A stretch of DNA of 56,288 nucleotides, from assembly GCA_011525665.1 (NCBI GenBank), contig WYAU01000082.1:1-56288 (forward strand), read 5' to 3'. The stretch comes from Candidatus Brocadia sp. GTDB taxonomy: Bacteria > Planctomycetota > Brocadiia > Brocadiales > Brocadiaceae. The notes under the pieces are model-generated. The model had not been told where the DNA came from. It worked only from the letters and a program-made list of their open reading frames with translations, and did no database searches. The translations under genes and the position numbers were made by a program. Each line of letters opens with the position of its first letter. Position 1 is the first letter of the stretch. Positions 7,714 to 14,643 of the stretch are shown here, piece after piece.

Positions 7714-7729
7714 CGCAAAATAAAAGCCA
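7714..7729 (-). promoter_or_regulatory. Sigma-54 (-24/-12) promoter, locus 1
   Basis: The minus strand reads TGGCTTTTATTTTGCG, with GG and GC exactly 10 bp apart as required for RpoN promoters (TGGCAC-N5-TTGC). It lies about 30 bp upstream of the riboswitch, so the transcript would start just before the aptamer. The palindromes 120-175 bp further upstream fit the usual enhancer position. The same arrangement occurs at 36119-36134. Confidence 0.7.
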
Positions 7730-7846
7730 GGAGAGGGGCAAAGGAATTGATTTTAATAGAATATTTTTTAATAGTTTGAATTTTAAATACTTATGAACAA
7801 AAAACCGTGGAAATACATTTATCTTAGTAAATTCAAATAGACATAA

Positions 7847-7902
7847 AAAGTGTGCCATGTCACACAAGTGAGTCGCGACACATGTGTGACATGGCACACT
7901 TT
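7847..7902. promoter_or_regulatory. Clustered palindromic operators (probable enhancer-binding sites), locus 1
   Basis: Arms 7847-7866 and 7883-7902 form a perfect 20-bp inverted repeat. Each arm contains GTGTGCCATGTCACAC or its complement, itself a 16-bp near-palindrome of type GTGTG-n-CATG-n-CACAC. The 16-bp spacer has another dyad (GTCGCGAC). The lack of a flanking T-run and the position 120-175 bp upstream of a sigma-54 promoter argue for binding sites of an RpoN activator and against a terminator. A matching cluster is present at 36259-36307. Confidence 0.7.
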
Positions 7903-8083
7903 CTGTACAACATAATCTATAGCTACATAAAATAATCCGTACAATAACATCGCATGTCCTAAGTAAAAAAATTGATCTCCCTTACCCTCAAGATAGCAAT
8001 TTTGTATTTAGAAAAAGCATCATGACTCGAGTGAACACAAGTATTTATGCTCAAAATGCTCACACAATTTGAATTTTTACACA

Positions 8084-8116
8084 GTGGCACGGACAAACTG
8101 AGATTGTCCGTACCAC
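8084..8116. repeat. Short hairpin repeat with GGACA/TGTCC core
   Basis: GTGG-c-ACGGACA and TGTCCGT-a-CCAC form an interrupted 11-bp stem around a 9-base loop. It resembles the hairpin at 43581-43603 (GCGGACGAGC..GCTTGTCCGC), suggesting a dispersed palindrome family. It falls in the otherwise non-coding stretch 7903-8278, where no convincing gene was found. Confidence 0.4.
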
Positions 8117-8278
8117 CTTTATGGAATGATGGAGTGGTTGCTCTGTATAAATTTGACAAATCACAGCCTGCGATCCTTTTGAAGATAGTACGGCATCCAC
8201 CTCTCTGTCCTGCAAGTGAAGTTCGCACTACCAAAACGGTAATACCCGATCTTGATATTGGTGTAAACCAATAAACAT

Positions 8279-8307
8279 TTGACATTAATTATTGACGTGG
8301 TTATACT
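8279..8307 (+). promoter_or_regulatory. Sigma-70 promoter of mgtC
   Basis: TTGACA (8279-8284) and TATACT (8302-8307) are separated by 17 bp, about 75 bp before the mgtC start. The -35 is embedded in AATAAACATTTGACA, repeated at the promoter 9123-9151 downstream of mgtC. Confidence 0.7.
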
Positions 8308-8382
8308 CACCGTTAACACTTAAATCTTTTATATAAAATGGTTTATATAAAACAAATCTCTTTGATAAATGAAGGAGCAGAT

Positions 8383-9084
8383 ATGTGTTCTCTTCACAGT
8401 ATTTTAGGAAATTTTGACAATGCTGTCGGAAAACTTCTCATTGCAGCCGTTTTAGGCGGAATTATTGGGTGGGAAAGGGAGCGACGGGGACGACCCGCCG
8501 GATTGCGGACTCATATCCTGGTATGCGTGGGTGTAACCCTGATGATGGTGGTATCTGAGCACATCTTCCAAAGATATAAAACTTTTGCAGCTGATTCCAT
8601 CATAAGGGTCGACCCTGCTAGGATTGCTGCCCAGGTGGTAACCGGAATCGGTTTTCTGGGTGCAGGTACAATTATGAGGTTTAAAACAACGGTGAGGGGC
8701 TTAACGACTGCGGCATCTTTATGGGTCGTGGCAGGAATCGGTTTGGCAATAGGAAGCAGTTGTTATACACCCGCAATACTTACGACAGTTATCACCCTTT
8801 TTGCACTTTTATTAGGGCCTCTCTTTGAACGCGATATCAAGCGTGATACCTATAGAACGCTCAAGATATGTGTCTCCGGTTCAGAGCCCAAATTTACATC
8901 CATTGTGGAAATATTGAAAAGAAACTCTATGGAACTGCAGCATTACGAGTTTGAACGCGACCTTGTGAAAAACGAAGTCCAGTACAACATCAATGTGAGG
9001 TTTAAAGACGAGGCTGCGGTCTCAAAAGTCTGTGATGAAGTGACCAGGTCGATTAAGGAAATCAGAAAACTCGGATGGGAGTAA
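8383..9084 (+). CDS. mgtC: MgtC/SapB family membrane protein
   Basis: This 233-residue protein has an N-terminal membrane domain with the MgtC hallmark GGIIGWERERRGRPAGLRTH and a second hallmark VTGIGFLGAGTIM, followed by several transmembrane helices. An ACT-like soluble C-terminal domain (about residues 150-233) follows. MgtC proteins affect Mg2+ homeostasis and modulate F-type ATPase in pathogens; the role in environmental bacteria is less certain. ATG 8383 is chosen over 8338 because GAAGGAG lies 5 bases upstream. It is monocistronic between two near-consensus promoters. Confidence 0.9.
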   Translation: MCSLHSILGNFDNAVGKLLIAAVLGGIIGWERERRGRPAGLRTHILVCVGVTLMMVVSEHIFQRYKTFAADSIIRVDPARIAAQVVTGIGFLGAGTIMRFKTTVRGLTTAASLWVVAGIGLAIGSSCYTPAILTTVITLFALLLGPLFERDIKRDTYRTLKICVSGSEPKFTSIVEILKRNSMELQHYEFERDLVKNEVQYNINVRFKDEAAVSKVCDEVTRSIKEIRKLGWE

Positions 9085-9122
9085 TGGTTTTTTAATTATC
9101 TAACTATCTATCAAATAAACAT

Positions 9123-9151
9123 TTGACAATATATAGCCTATTTGATATATT
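9123..9151 (+). promoter_or_regulatory. Sigma-70 promoter of the TPR lipoprotein
   Basis: TTGACA (9123-9128) and TATATT (9146-9151) are 17 bp apart. About 190 bases of leader follow before the start at 9353, including a possible hairpin with TCCTCCG and CGGAGGA arms near 9206-9235. No known riboswitch class was recognised in that leader. Confidence 0.65.
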
Positions 9152-9352
9152 CCCCATAACCTGGACGAGCAAGAAGTGTAACGAGAATGAGGTAACTCCA
9201 TAAATCCTCCGCGTAAACGGGTAACACCGGAGGAGAAAGGCTGTGGAGAGATGAGGATCGTTTCTCTATAGAAAAATCGACGAAGGCCTAATTAATAAGT
9301 CCGTGACAGGCAAATTCGCGTATCGATAACAGTTTTCATGGGAGAGAGGGGA

Positions 9353-10609
9353 ATGATAAAGAATCTAGTATCGCCATTCAGGGGAATAATGTTAATGGCA
9401 GTATTAGTTTCTGGATGCATATACGGATGTTCAAAGGTTGATATGCCCGATGAGGTTATCACTGCGTATCAAAAAGCCATCCGCATAAATCCAGGTTTAG
9501 CGGAGGCACACTATAACCTGGGAATGGCATATGATAACCGGACAATGGCAGACGAGGCTATTATGGAGCTAAAAAAGGCCACGGAAATTGAGCCGAGCTA
9601 TAAGGATGCACACCTCCAGTTAGGTTTGCTTTACCTTGAAAAGGGTCTCCGGGAAGAAGCGATAGCCGCGCTCACATCCGTGACGCAATTGGACCCCAAC
9701 CATGAATTAGCATATAGCAAGCTGGGAGAGGCCTATAAATCGCAAAAGATGTACAGCGAAGCCATTCATGCGTATAAACGGACGCTGGAGCTTAATCCGA
9801 AAGATGTCATATCCCTGTATAATTTAGGAGTGGTTTATGCCGCCAACAATGAGGCGGATGAAGCGATTCAGGCATTCAAAAAGGCCATCGAAATCAATCC
9901 AAACTACACGGATGCCCATTTCGGTCTGGGACAGATATTTCTCGAGAAAAAACTGCTGGACGATGCGGCCGCCGAATTTAAAAAAGTCAGCGATATCAAC
10001 CCAAATCATGCCCTTGCGCACTACCATCTTGGTTTGACATATTATGCGAAAGGTGACAACGTCAAGGCTGCAGCGTCTTACAGGAGATCGATAGAAATTG
10101 ATCCGAAAAACCCAAAGGTACATTACAACCTCGGCATCGTCTATGCTGAAGAAAGATTGTTTGACGACGCAATCGAAGAATTCAGTACGGTGGTAAAGAT
10201 CGAGCCCGGCAATGCGGACGCGCATTACAGACTTGGCAAGGCTTACGCTGACAAACGGGTGCTTGCGAATGCCATTGCAGCAGTCCGCAAGGCAGCAGCG
10301 GCCCATTACAATATACAAAATCCCTATTCAGACAAAAGGGTGCTTGATGAAGCAATTACCTCACTGCAAAAGGCCATTGAGGTAAATCCTTATAATCCCT
10401 CCGTATACTTTGATCTTGGAAGCGCATATTCACAAAGCAGGATTCTGGATGAGGCGGCTGCCGCACTTGAAGAAACGGTCAGAATTGACCCCAATTTCGC
10501 GCAAGCACATTATGGTTTAAGTATCATCTATGAGCGAAAGGGCATGAAAGAAGAGGCACAAAGGGAATTTCTGGCGTACCGGAGATTAACCGATGAGTGC
10601 AGAAAATAA
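9353..10609 (+). CDS. TPR-repeat lipoprotein
   Basis: This 418-residue protein begins MIKNLVSPFRG, has a signal peptide with lipobox LVSGC, and then carries about ten or eleven TPR units (DEAIxxFKKAIEINPN-type) to the C-terminus. The repeats are regular except for a shortened stretch near residue 310 (AVRKAAAAHYNIQNPYSDKR), where one repeat seems partly deleted. It should be an envelope-anchored interaction scaffold. Start 9353 is favoured by GAGAGGGG directly upstream; ATG 9338 lacks a ribosome-binding site. It is transcribed alone from the promoter at 9123 and converges on cutA. Confidence 0.88.
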   Translation: MIKNLVSPFRGIMLMAVLVSGCIYGCSKVDMPDEVITAYQKAIRINPGLAEAHYNLGMAYDNRTMADEAIMELKKATEIEPSYKDAHLQLGLLYLEKGLREEAIAALTSVTQLDPNHELAYSKLGEAYKSQKMYSEAIHAYKRTLELNPKDVISLYNLGVVYAANNEADEAIQAFKKAIEINPNYTDAHFGLGQIFLEKKLLDDAAAEFKKVSDINPNHALAHYHLGLTYYAKGDNVKAAASYRRSIEIDPKNPKVHYNLGIVYAEERLFDDAIEEFSTVVKIEPGNADAHYRLGKAYADKRVLANAIAAVRKAAAAHYNIQNPYSDKRVLDEAITSLQKAIEVNPYNPSVYFDLGSAYSQSRILDEAAAALEETVRIDPNFAQAHYGLSIIYERKGMKEEAQREFLAYRRLTDECRK

Positions 10610-10690
10610 ATTTTCAGGCAGAGAAAAGGTCCCATCTGGTGAATATCTGCAAAAGAGAGGGAAGGGAAAGAGAACGAATATGGGCCGGGT

Positions 10691-11017
10691 TTAGCAAAGA
10701 GTTTCGGTCGACTTTGTTACCCAATCAAGATAATTTTTCTCACCCCGGGTAATTGGCACGGCGATAATTTCCGGCACCTCATAGCCATGTAATTGTTTGA
10801 TGCGTTTTTCCACCGTCTCAAACAAATCTTCTTTCGTTTTACATATCATCAACACTTCGTTTTCCACATGTAATTTGCCCTGCCATTTGAAAACAGACTC
10901 GACAGGCCGGATAATGTTACAACAGGCGACACTGCCCTCTTCGACCAGGGTTTGACCTATTTTTCTCGCTTCATCGACTGAACCCGCTGTCACAAAGATT
11001 ATAATCGTTTTTGCCAT
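10691..11017 (-). CDS. cutA: Divalent-cation tolerance protein CutA
   Basis: This 108-residue protein matches the CutA1 family over its full length: IIIFVTAGSVDEARKIGQTLVEEGSVACCNI, the VESVFKWQGKLH segment, and ELHGYEVPEIIAVPI-like C-terminal strands (here KQLHGYEVPEII). CutA forms stable trimers with a ferredoxin-like fold and is linked to copper/divalent metal tolerance, though its molecular role is unsettled. ATG 11017 gives the family length; the frame is open further upstream to 11077. It is the last gene of the leftward cluster from plsC and starts 11 bp after the preceding gene ends. Confidence 0.93.
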   Translation of the reverse strand: MAKTIIIFVTAGSVDEARKIGQTLVEEGSVACCNIIRPVESVFKWQGKLHVENEVLMICKTKEDLFETVEKRIKQLHGYEVPEIIAVPITRGEKNYLDWVTKSTETLC

Positions 11018-11027
11018 ACTGCCTGTT

Positions 11028-11438
11028 TTATCCCTTACGCACTTTATCAAGAGTGCGCCTATCACACATACCGCCATATCTTTTTAAAAGAGATTCTATT
11101 TCCCCGCTTCCTTCTTCATCGCGTGTCACATATACAAGGGTGCAACGGCATCCGTTGGGATTTTTGCAGCCCGCATGGGGAGGTTTTATGGTATGGAACA
11201 GTTTGTGATTGGGAAGCATATGTCTCCCGTCGAGTGACATGCATACATCACAGGCATCCCCATCTTTTGTCGCTGAATAAAAAACGTAGGCAATCTCTTT
11301 TAGTCGTGTCGTAACTACATCCGCTTTTTTATCCTGATGACGCCGGGCATCTCTCTCCGGCGCCTTGCTCTTTAAGCTATTTTTCACAAGATAATAAATG
11401 ACATAGGCAGCTATCAAAAAAACAAGAAAACGTGTCAT
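11028..11438 (-). CDS. Membrane-anchored small protein with MuF-like Cys-rich domain
   Basis: This 136-residue protein has an N-terminal transmembrane segment (about residues 3-19) and a C-terminal region with CDVCMSLDGRHM, a Pro-Pro-His element and CKNPNGCRC. The CxxCxxLDG ... PPHxxC ... CRC pattern resembles the C-terminal zinc-binding-like domain of phage Mu F-type minor head proteins, which also occurs in cellular proteins. No phage genes adjoin it, so domestication of the domain is more likely than prophage remains. It sits 3 bp after the upstream membrane gene and 10 bp before cutA, hence in one operon. Confidence 0.6.
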   Translation of the reverse strand: MTRFLVFLIAAYVIYYLVKNSLKSKAPERDARRHQDKKADVVTTRLKEIAYVFYSATKDGDACDVCMSLDGRHMLPNHKLFHTIKPPHAGCKNPNGCRCTLVYVTRDEEGSGEIESLLKRYGGMCDRRTLDKVRKG

Positions 11439-11441
11439 TAA

Positions 11442-11672
11442 TTATACTGTACCTTTAGGCTTCCGCAGCATAAACAAAAATAATGCGCCCAGTACCAGCA
11501 CCGTCTGCGTTAATATGATGCTCTTGATCCATATCGCGAAACATTTCCATAATAATTCAGCCCCACGCACCTGTTCAATGGCAGTGGAAACACGTTTAAA
11601 GGCATAGATAGCAATGAACGAAATAAGCACTGCCATCGCTATTATGATAAACATCTTTAGTTTTTGCTTCAT
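11442..11672 (-). CDS. Small two-helix membrane protein, unknown function
   Basis: This 76-residue protein has two hydrophobic helices (about residues 7-25 and 46-69) joined by a short polar loop, with basic termini suggesting both ends are cytoplasmic. No family was recognised. Tight spacing to the MuF-like gene downstream and the TPR lipoprotein upstream (19 bp) indicates co-transcription and supports its being real. Confidence 0.6.
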   Translation of the reverse strand: MKQKLKMFIIIAMAVLISFIAIYAFKRVSTAIEQVRGAELLWKCFAIWIKSIILTQTVLVLGALFLFMLRKPKGTV

Positions 11673-11691
11673 AGCTGTTTTCTTTCAAAGA

Positions 11692-12981
11692 TCATGAGTC
11701 CTGTTTATCAAATGTAACAATTACCTTCCCGGATTCTTCCTGTTCGTTCAGTGTTTCCCCGGTATTTCTCCCTTGCCCGCCCGAATTTATATCTAGTGCC
11801 TTTTTATATTCCGCAACCGCTTCATCTATCATTCCTTTTTCCTCGTACGCATATGCCAAATTATAACGGGCATCCACATTCGCGGGATTTGTATTTATCG
11901 TCTTCTTAAATTCGGCTATAGCGTCTTCTATCATGTTTTTACTTGCATAAGCCACTCCCAGATTAAAATGCGTCTTCGCTGAAGCAGGATTTAATTCCAG
12001 CAATTTTCTCCATGAAGAAATTGCATCGTCGTAGAAACCTTCCTGAAAATAAACAGCACCCAGCTTATCATATGCCTCCAGGAAGTTCGGGTTAGACTCA
12101 ATTGCTTTATTGTAAACAACGATAGCTTTATCCAATGACCCTTTCTCCGTGTAAGCCTCACCGAGTTTATATAAGGCGCGCGCGTTATGTGGATTAGTCT
12201 TCAGTATATTTTCATATTCCACAATCGCTTCATCGCAAAGTCCCTTCCCCAGGTATGCCTCCCCAAGGTGCAATCGTATCAGGACGTTCGAAGGATCCCT
12301 GGCAAGAATGTCTTTGTACAGGCAGATGGCCTCACCGAGCATACCCTTCAAGGCATAGACATGACCCAGGTAGCAAGATGCCATCATATCGGTAGGATCT
12401 TCAGCCAAGACCTTTTTAAATGATATAATAGCTTCATCCAAAAATCCTCTTGTATACTGGTTATAGCCCGCAATGGTTCCGGGAGCTATTCCTTTGTTGG
12501 CTATTTGATACGCCCTGGTTTTTTCATATATCTCTTTCTCTTCTTTGGCCAATTCTAAATTCCTCTTTGCCTCTGAATCGTGAGGATTTATCTTCAGCGC
12601 CAGATTATGCGCTGCAATGGCTTCGTGAAACATCTTTTTATTCCTGTATGCAAATCCCAGGTTGTCGTGCGCCTTCGAATAATCCGGATTGCTCTTGATT
12701 GCCAGTTTAAATTCAGCTATTGCGTCATCAAACATCCTTTGCCTGCAATAAGCAACACCAAGGTTGTTGCGCGCCTCCGCCAAATCAGGTTTGATTACAA
12801 GTGCCCTCTTAAATTGTACAATCGCTTCATCAATCATATCTTTGTTTACATACTTTGCGCCGAGATTATTAAAATGCATCGCCAAATGATACTGATCGGC
12901 CTGGCTATTGTATTTTTTATTTGAAGACGCACAGCCAGCAATACTGAAGATGAGGCATATACCCATCAGCGTTTTTTTCAT
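11692..12981 (-). CDS. TPR-repeat lipoprotein
   Basis: This 429-residue protein has signal MKKTLMGICLIFSIAGC with a lipobox (Cys 17) and two TPR arrays. The first has about four repeats to residue 150, then a linker containing KTRAYQIANKGIAPG. The second has about seven repeats to residue 400. A short acidic tail follows. It is related to the TPR lipoproteins at 680 and 9353. The cluster with the PilZ protein upstream and small membrane proteins downstream suggests an envelope assembly or sensing role, but no partner can be named. Confidence 0.88.
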   Translation of the reverse strand: MKKTLMGICLIFSIAGCASSNKKYNSQADQYHLAMHFNNLGAKYVNKDMIDEAIVQFKRALVIKPDLAEARNNLGVAYCRQRMFDDAIAEFKLAIKSNPDYSKAHDNLGFAYRNKKMFHEAIAAHNLALKINPHDSEAKRNLELAKEEKEIYEKTRAYQIANKGIAPGTIAGYNQYTRGFLDEAIISFKKVLAEDPTDMMASCYLGHVYALKGMLGEAICLYKDILARDPSNVLIRLHLGEAYLGKGLCDEAIVEYENILKTNPHNARALYKLGEAYTEKGSLDKAIVVYNKAIESNPNFLEAYDKLGAVYFQEGFYDDAISSWRKLLELNPASAKTHFNLGVAYASKNMIEDAIAEFKKTINTNPANVDARYNLAYAYEEKGMIDEAVAEYKKALDINSGGQGRNTGETLNEQEESGKVIVTFDKQDS

Positions 12982-13154
12982 ATATTTTTATTATCATCCC
13001 TTTGACGACAAAACATTATAAATCTATCGATTAATTCCTAAGTCCTTTTATAAATGTATATTGAATCAACATCAAAGTCAACAATAAAAACACTCTTAAC
13101 CCGGCGAATCCCTTCTTTCTTAAATTTCTTAAGAAAGCGTGGCAAAAAAGCACG

Positions 13155-13646
13155 TTATACAATGATATTAAAAAGCAGACTGTTGCGAGGCAAAAACTTG
13201 CACCCTATTTCAGACATCCCCATTAACTCTTTTACGCGAATTACTTCTACAAAAATTTTATTCCCGATGTGATCATAATCAGGGGAAACTGCAAGGGCGC
13301 CCAACTCATCCTTTTTTTCAGGGAAAACGACCAGGATATTGCCTACGGCTATTTTTTTCTTTGTTTTCAACCGCAATCCCCCCCGGGAAATGTCAACCAC
13401 AGTTCCTATAAAGGCCGGCTTTTTCAATTCATTTATCTTTTTAACCTTACAGGTAAAGATATCGTAAAATCGTTCATGCCTCAGCGGGCATGGCAATTTG
13501 TCCGCTGTCCCCTTTGTTTCTTTTTGTGATTTTGCGACGCATTCCTCCCGTTGTGTGATGAGGCTATCAATACAACTCCTGGCCTCATAAAGCTCAGCCA
13601 GGGATAGATCCTCCAATATTTTCTTTACCTTTTTCAGAGAAGACAT
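13155..13646 (-). CDS. PilZ domain protein (c-di-GMP effector)
   Basis: This 163-residue protein starts with a helical region (1-50). A PilZ-like domain follows: the arginine-containing lead-in LRHERFYDIF near residue 55, the D-x-S-x-x-G motif DISRGGLRLKT near 87, and a closing IGCKFL. These are the c-di-GMP-contacting elements of PilZ proteins, although the first arginine motif is RxxR rather than the usual RxxxR, so binding should be verified. It lies between plsC and a TPR lipoprotein on the same strand. It agrees with c-di-GMP signalling seen in the two riboswitches of this window. Confidence 0.75.
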   Translation of the reverse strand: MSSLKKVKKILEDLSLAELYEARSCIDSLITQREECVAKSQKETKGTADKLPCPLRHERFYDIFTCKVKKINELKKPAFIGTVVDISRGGLRLKTKKKIAVGNILVVFPEKKDELGALAVSPDYDHIGNKIFVEVIRVKELMGMSEIGCKFLPRNSLLFNIIV

Positions 13647-13742
13647 GTTCCGTGATTTTTTATTTACTTCGAGTATTTTGTTCGCGCTTCGCCTTCGATG
13701 TCACACATTATTATAAATCAAAACAAAAAAAACAACCCTTTT

Positions 13743-14483
13743 TTATTGTTTATATTCCATCAAAGCCGACACCTCTTTCTGCAATTTGTTTATTACATAA
13801 ATGGTGTATTCCCGGTCTGTCCGCGAACCGTCAAAAGACAGGGGTGTACCAAAGGATATTCTCACATATCTTTTTTCCGGATGAGATAACCACCCGCGTT
13901 TCGGCATGAATTGATTACTGCCGCATATAGCCATTGGAACGACCCTTCTTCCTGATTTCAAAACAATCAGCGAAATACCCCTTTTGAATTCACCCAGTCT
14001 GCCATCCTCACTTCTTGTTCCTTCTGGAAACACCACAAGAGACTTTTTCGCCGTCAGTTTATTAACAGCGGCCAAAAGGGTCGCATATGCCTTTCTGTCT
14101 TCCGTCCTCCGGATGGGGATATGTCCCGATGCGGTCATATATGCTCCCAGGATCGGGACGTGGAAAACCGTATCCTTTGAAATAAAGCTGAAGTTTACGG
14201 GGATAAAGGCAAGGGAAAGTTTGATATCCATCATGCTTTGGTGGTTCGAGATGAAAATAACGGGCTCATCCCTGGGTATATTTTCCAAACCCTGAATTTC
14301 TACCTTCATACCAAGAAGCTTAAACGCAATCCGGCTGAAGAATCTTTCTGTGGTATTGAATACATTTTCCTTCTCCTTTGTATCGATACTTAAAATTACA
14401 GCTGTCACTGTAGAAAGCATCCAGAGTGAAACAAATAACACCCATGAATACACGGTGAACATCATTTGATACACTTTGCGCAT
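13743..14483 (-). CDS. plsC: 1-acyl-sn-glycerol-3-phosphate acyltransferase
   Basis: This 246-residue protein has an N-terminal membrane helix, the catalytic NHQSMMD (NHx4D) motif around residue 81, and the substrate-binding FPEGTRS motif around residue 153. PlsC acylates lysophosphatidic acid to phosphatidic acid in phospholipid synthesis. The whole length fits the family. It is the first gene of the leftward cluster and diverges from the DUF4175-like gene; the roughly 160 bp between them must contain both promoters. Confidence 0.92.
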   Translation of the reverse strand: MRKVYQMMFTVYSWVLFVSLWMLSTVTAVILSIDTKEKENVFNTTERFFSRIAFKLLGMKVEIQGLENIPRDEPVIFISNHQSMMDIKLSLAFIPVNFSFISKDTVFHVPILGAYMTASGHIPIRRTEDRKAYATLLAAVNKLTAKKSLVVFPEGTRSEDGRLGEFKRGISLIVLKSGRRVVPMAICGSNQFMPKRGWLSHPEKRYVRISFGTPLSFDGSRTDREYTIYVINKLQKEVSALMEYKQ

Positions 14484-14643
14484 AAAGCCAGGTTTTGTCC
14501 CTCGCTTTTAAAAAACCCGAGAATGTGAAACGGATATTTTTGGATCGGCCATTACAGAACCATTGTAGCCTTAAATTTGCGTTTTTCAATAAATAAGATT
14601 TTGTTTGACAAAAGGGCGCGCAAGGCATAACCTTAATTTTATT

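Noticed and set aside
7959-8285. Overlapping frames on both strands
   Set aside because: They cover the hairpin at 8084-8116 and the mgtC promoter, have no ribosome-binding site and no protein-like pattern.
9152-9352. Leader of the TPR lipoprotein considered as a riboswitch
   Set aside because: It can form a small hairpin but matches none of the classes I know.
13697-13710. Single ATGTCACACA half-site upstream of the PilZ gene, like the operator motif
   Set aside because: There is only one half-site and no -24/-12 promoter nearby.
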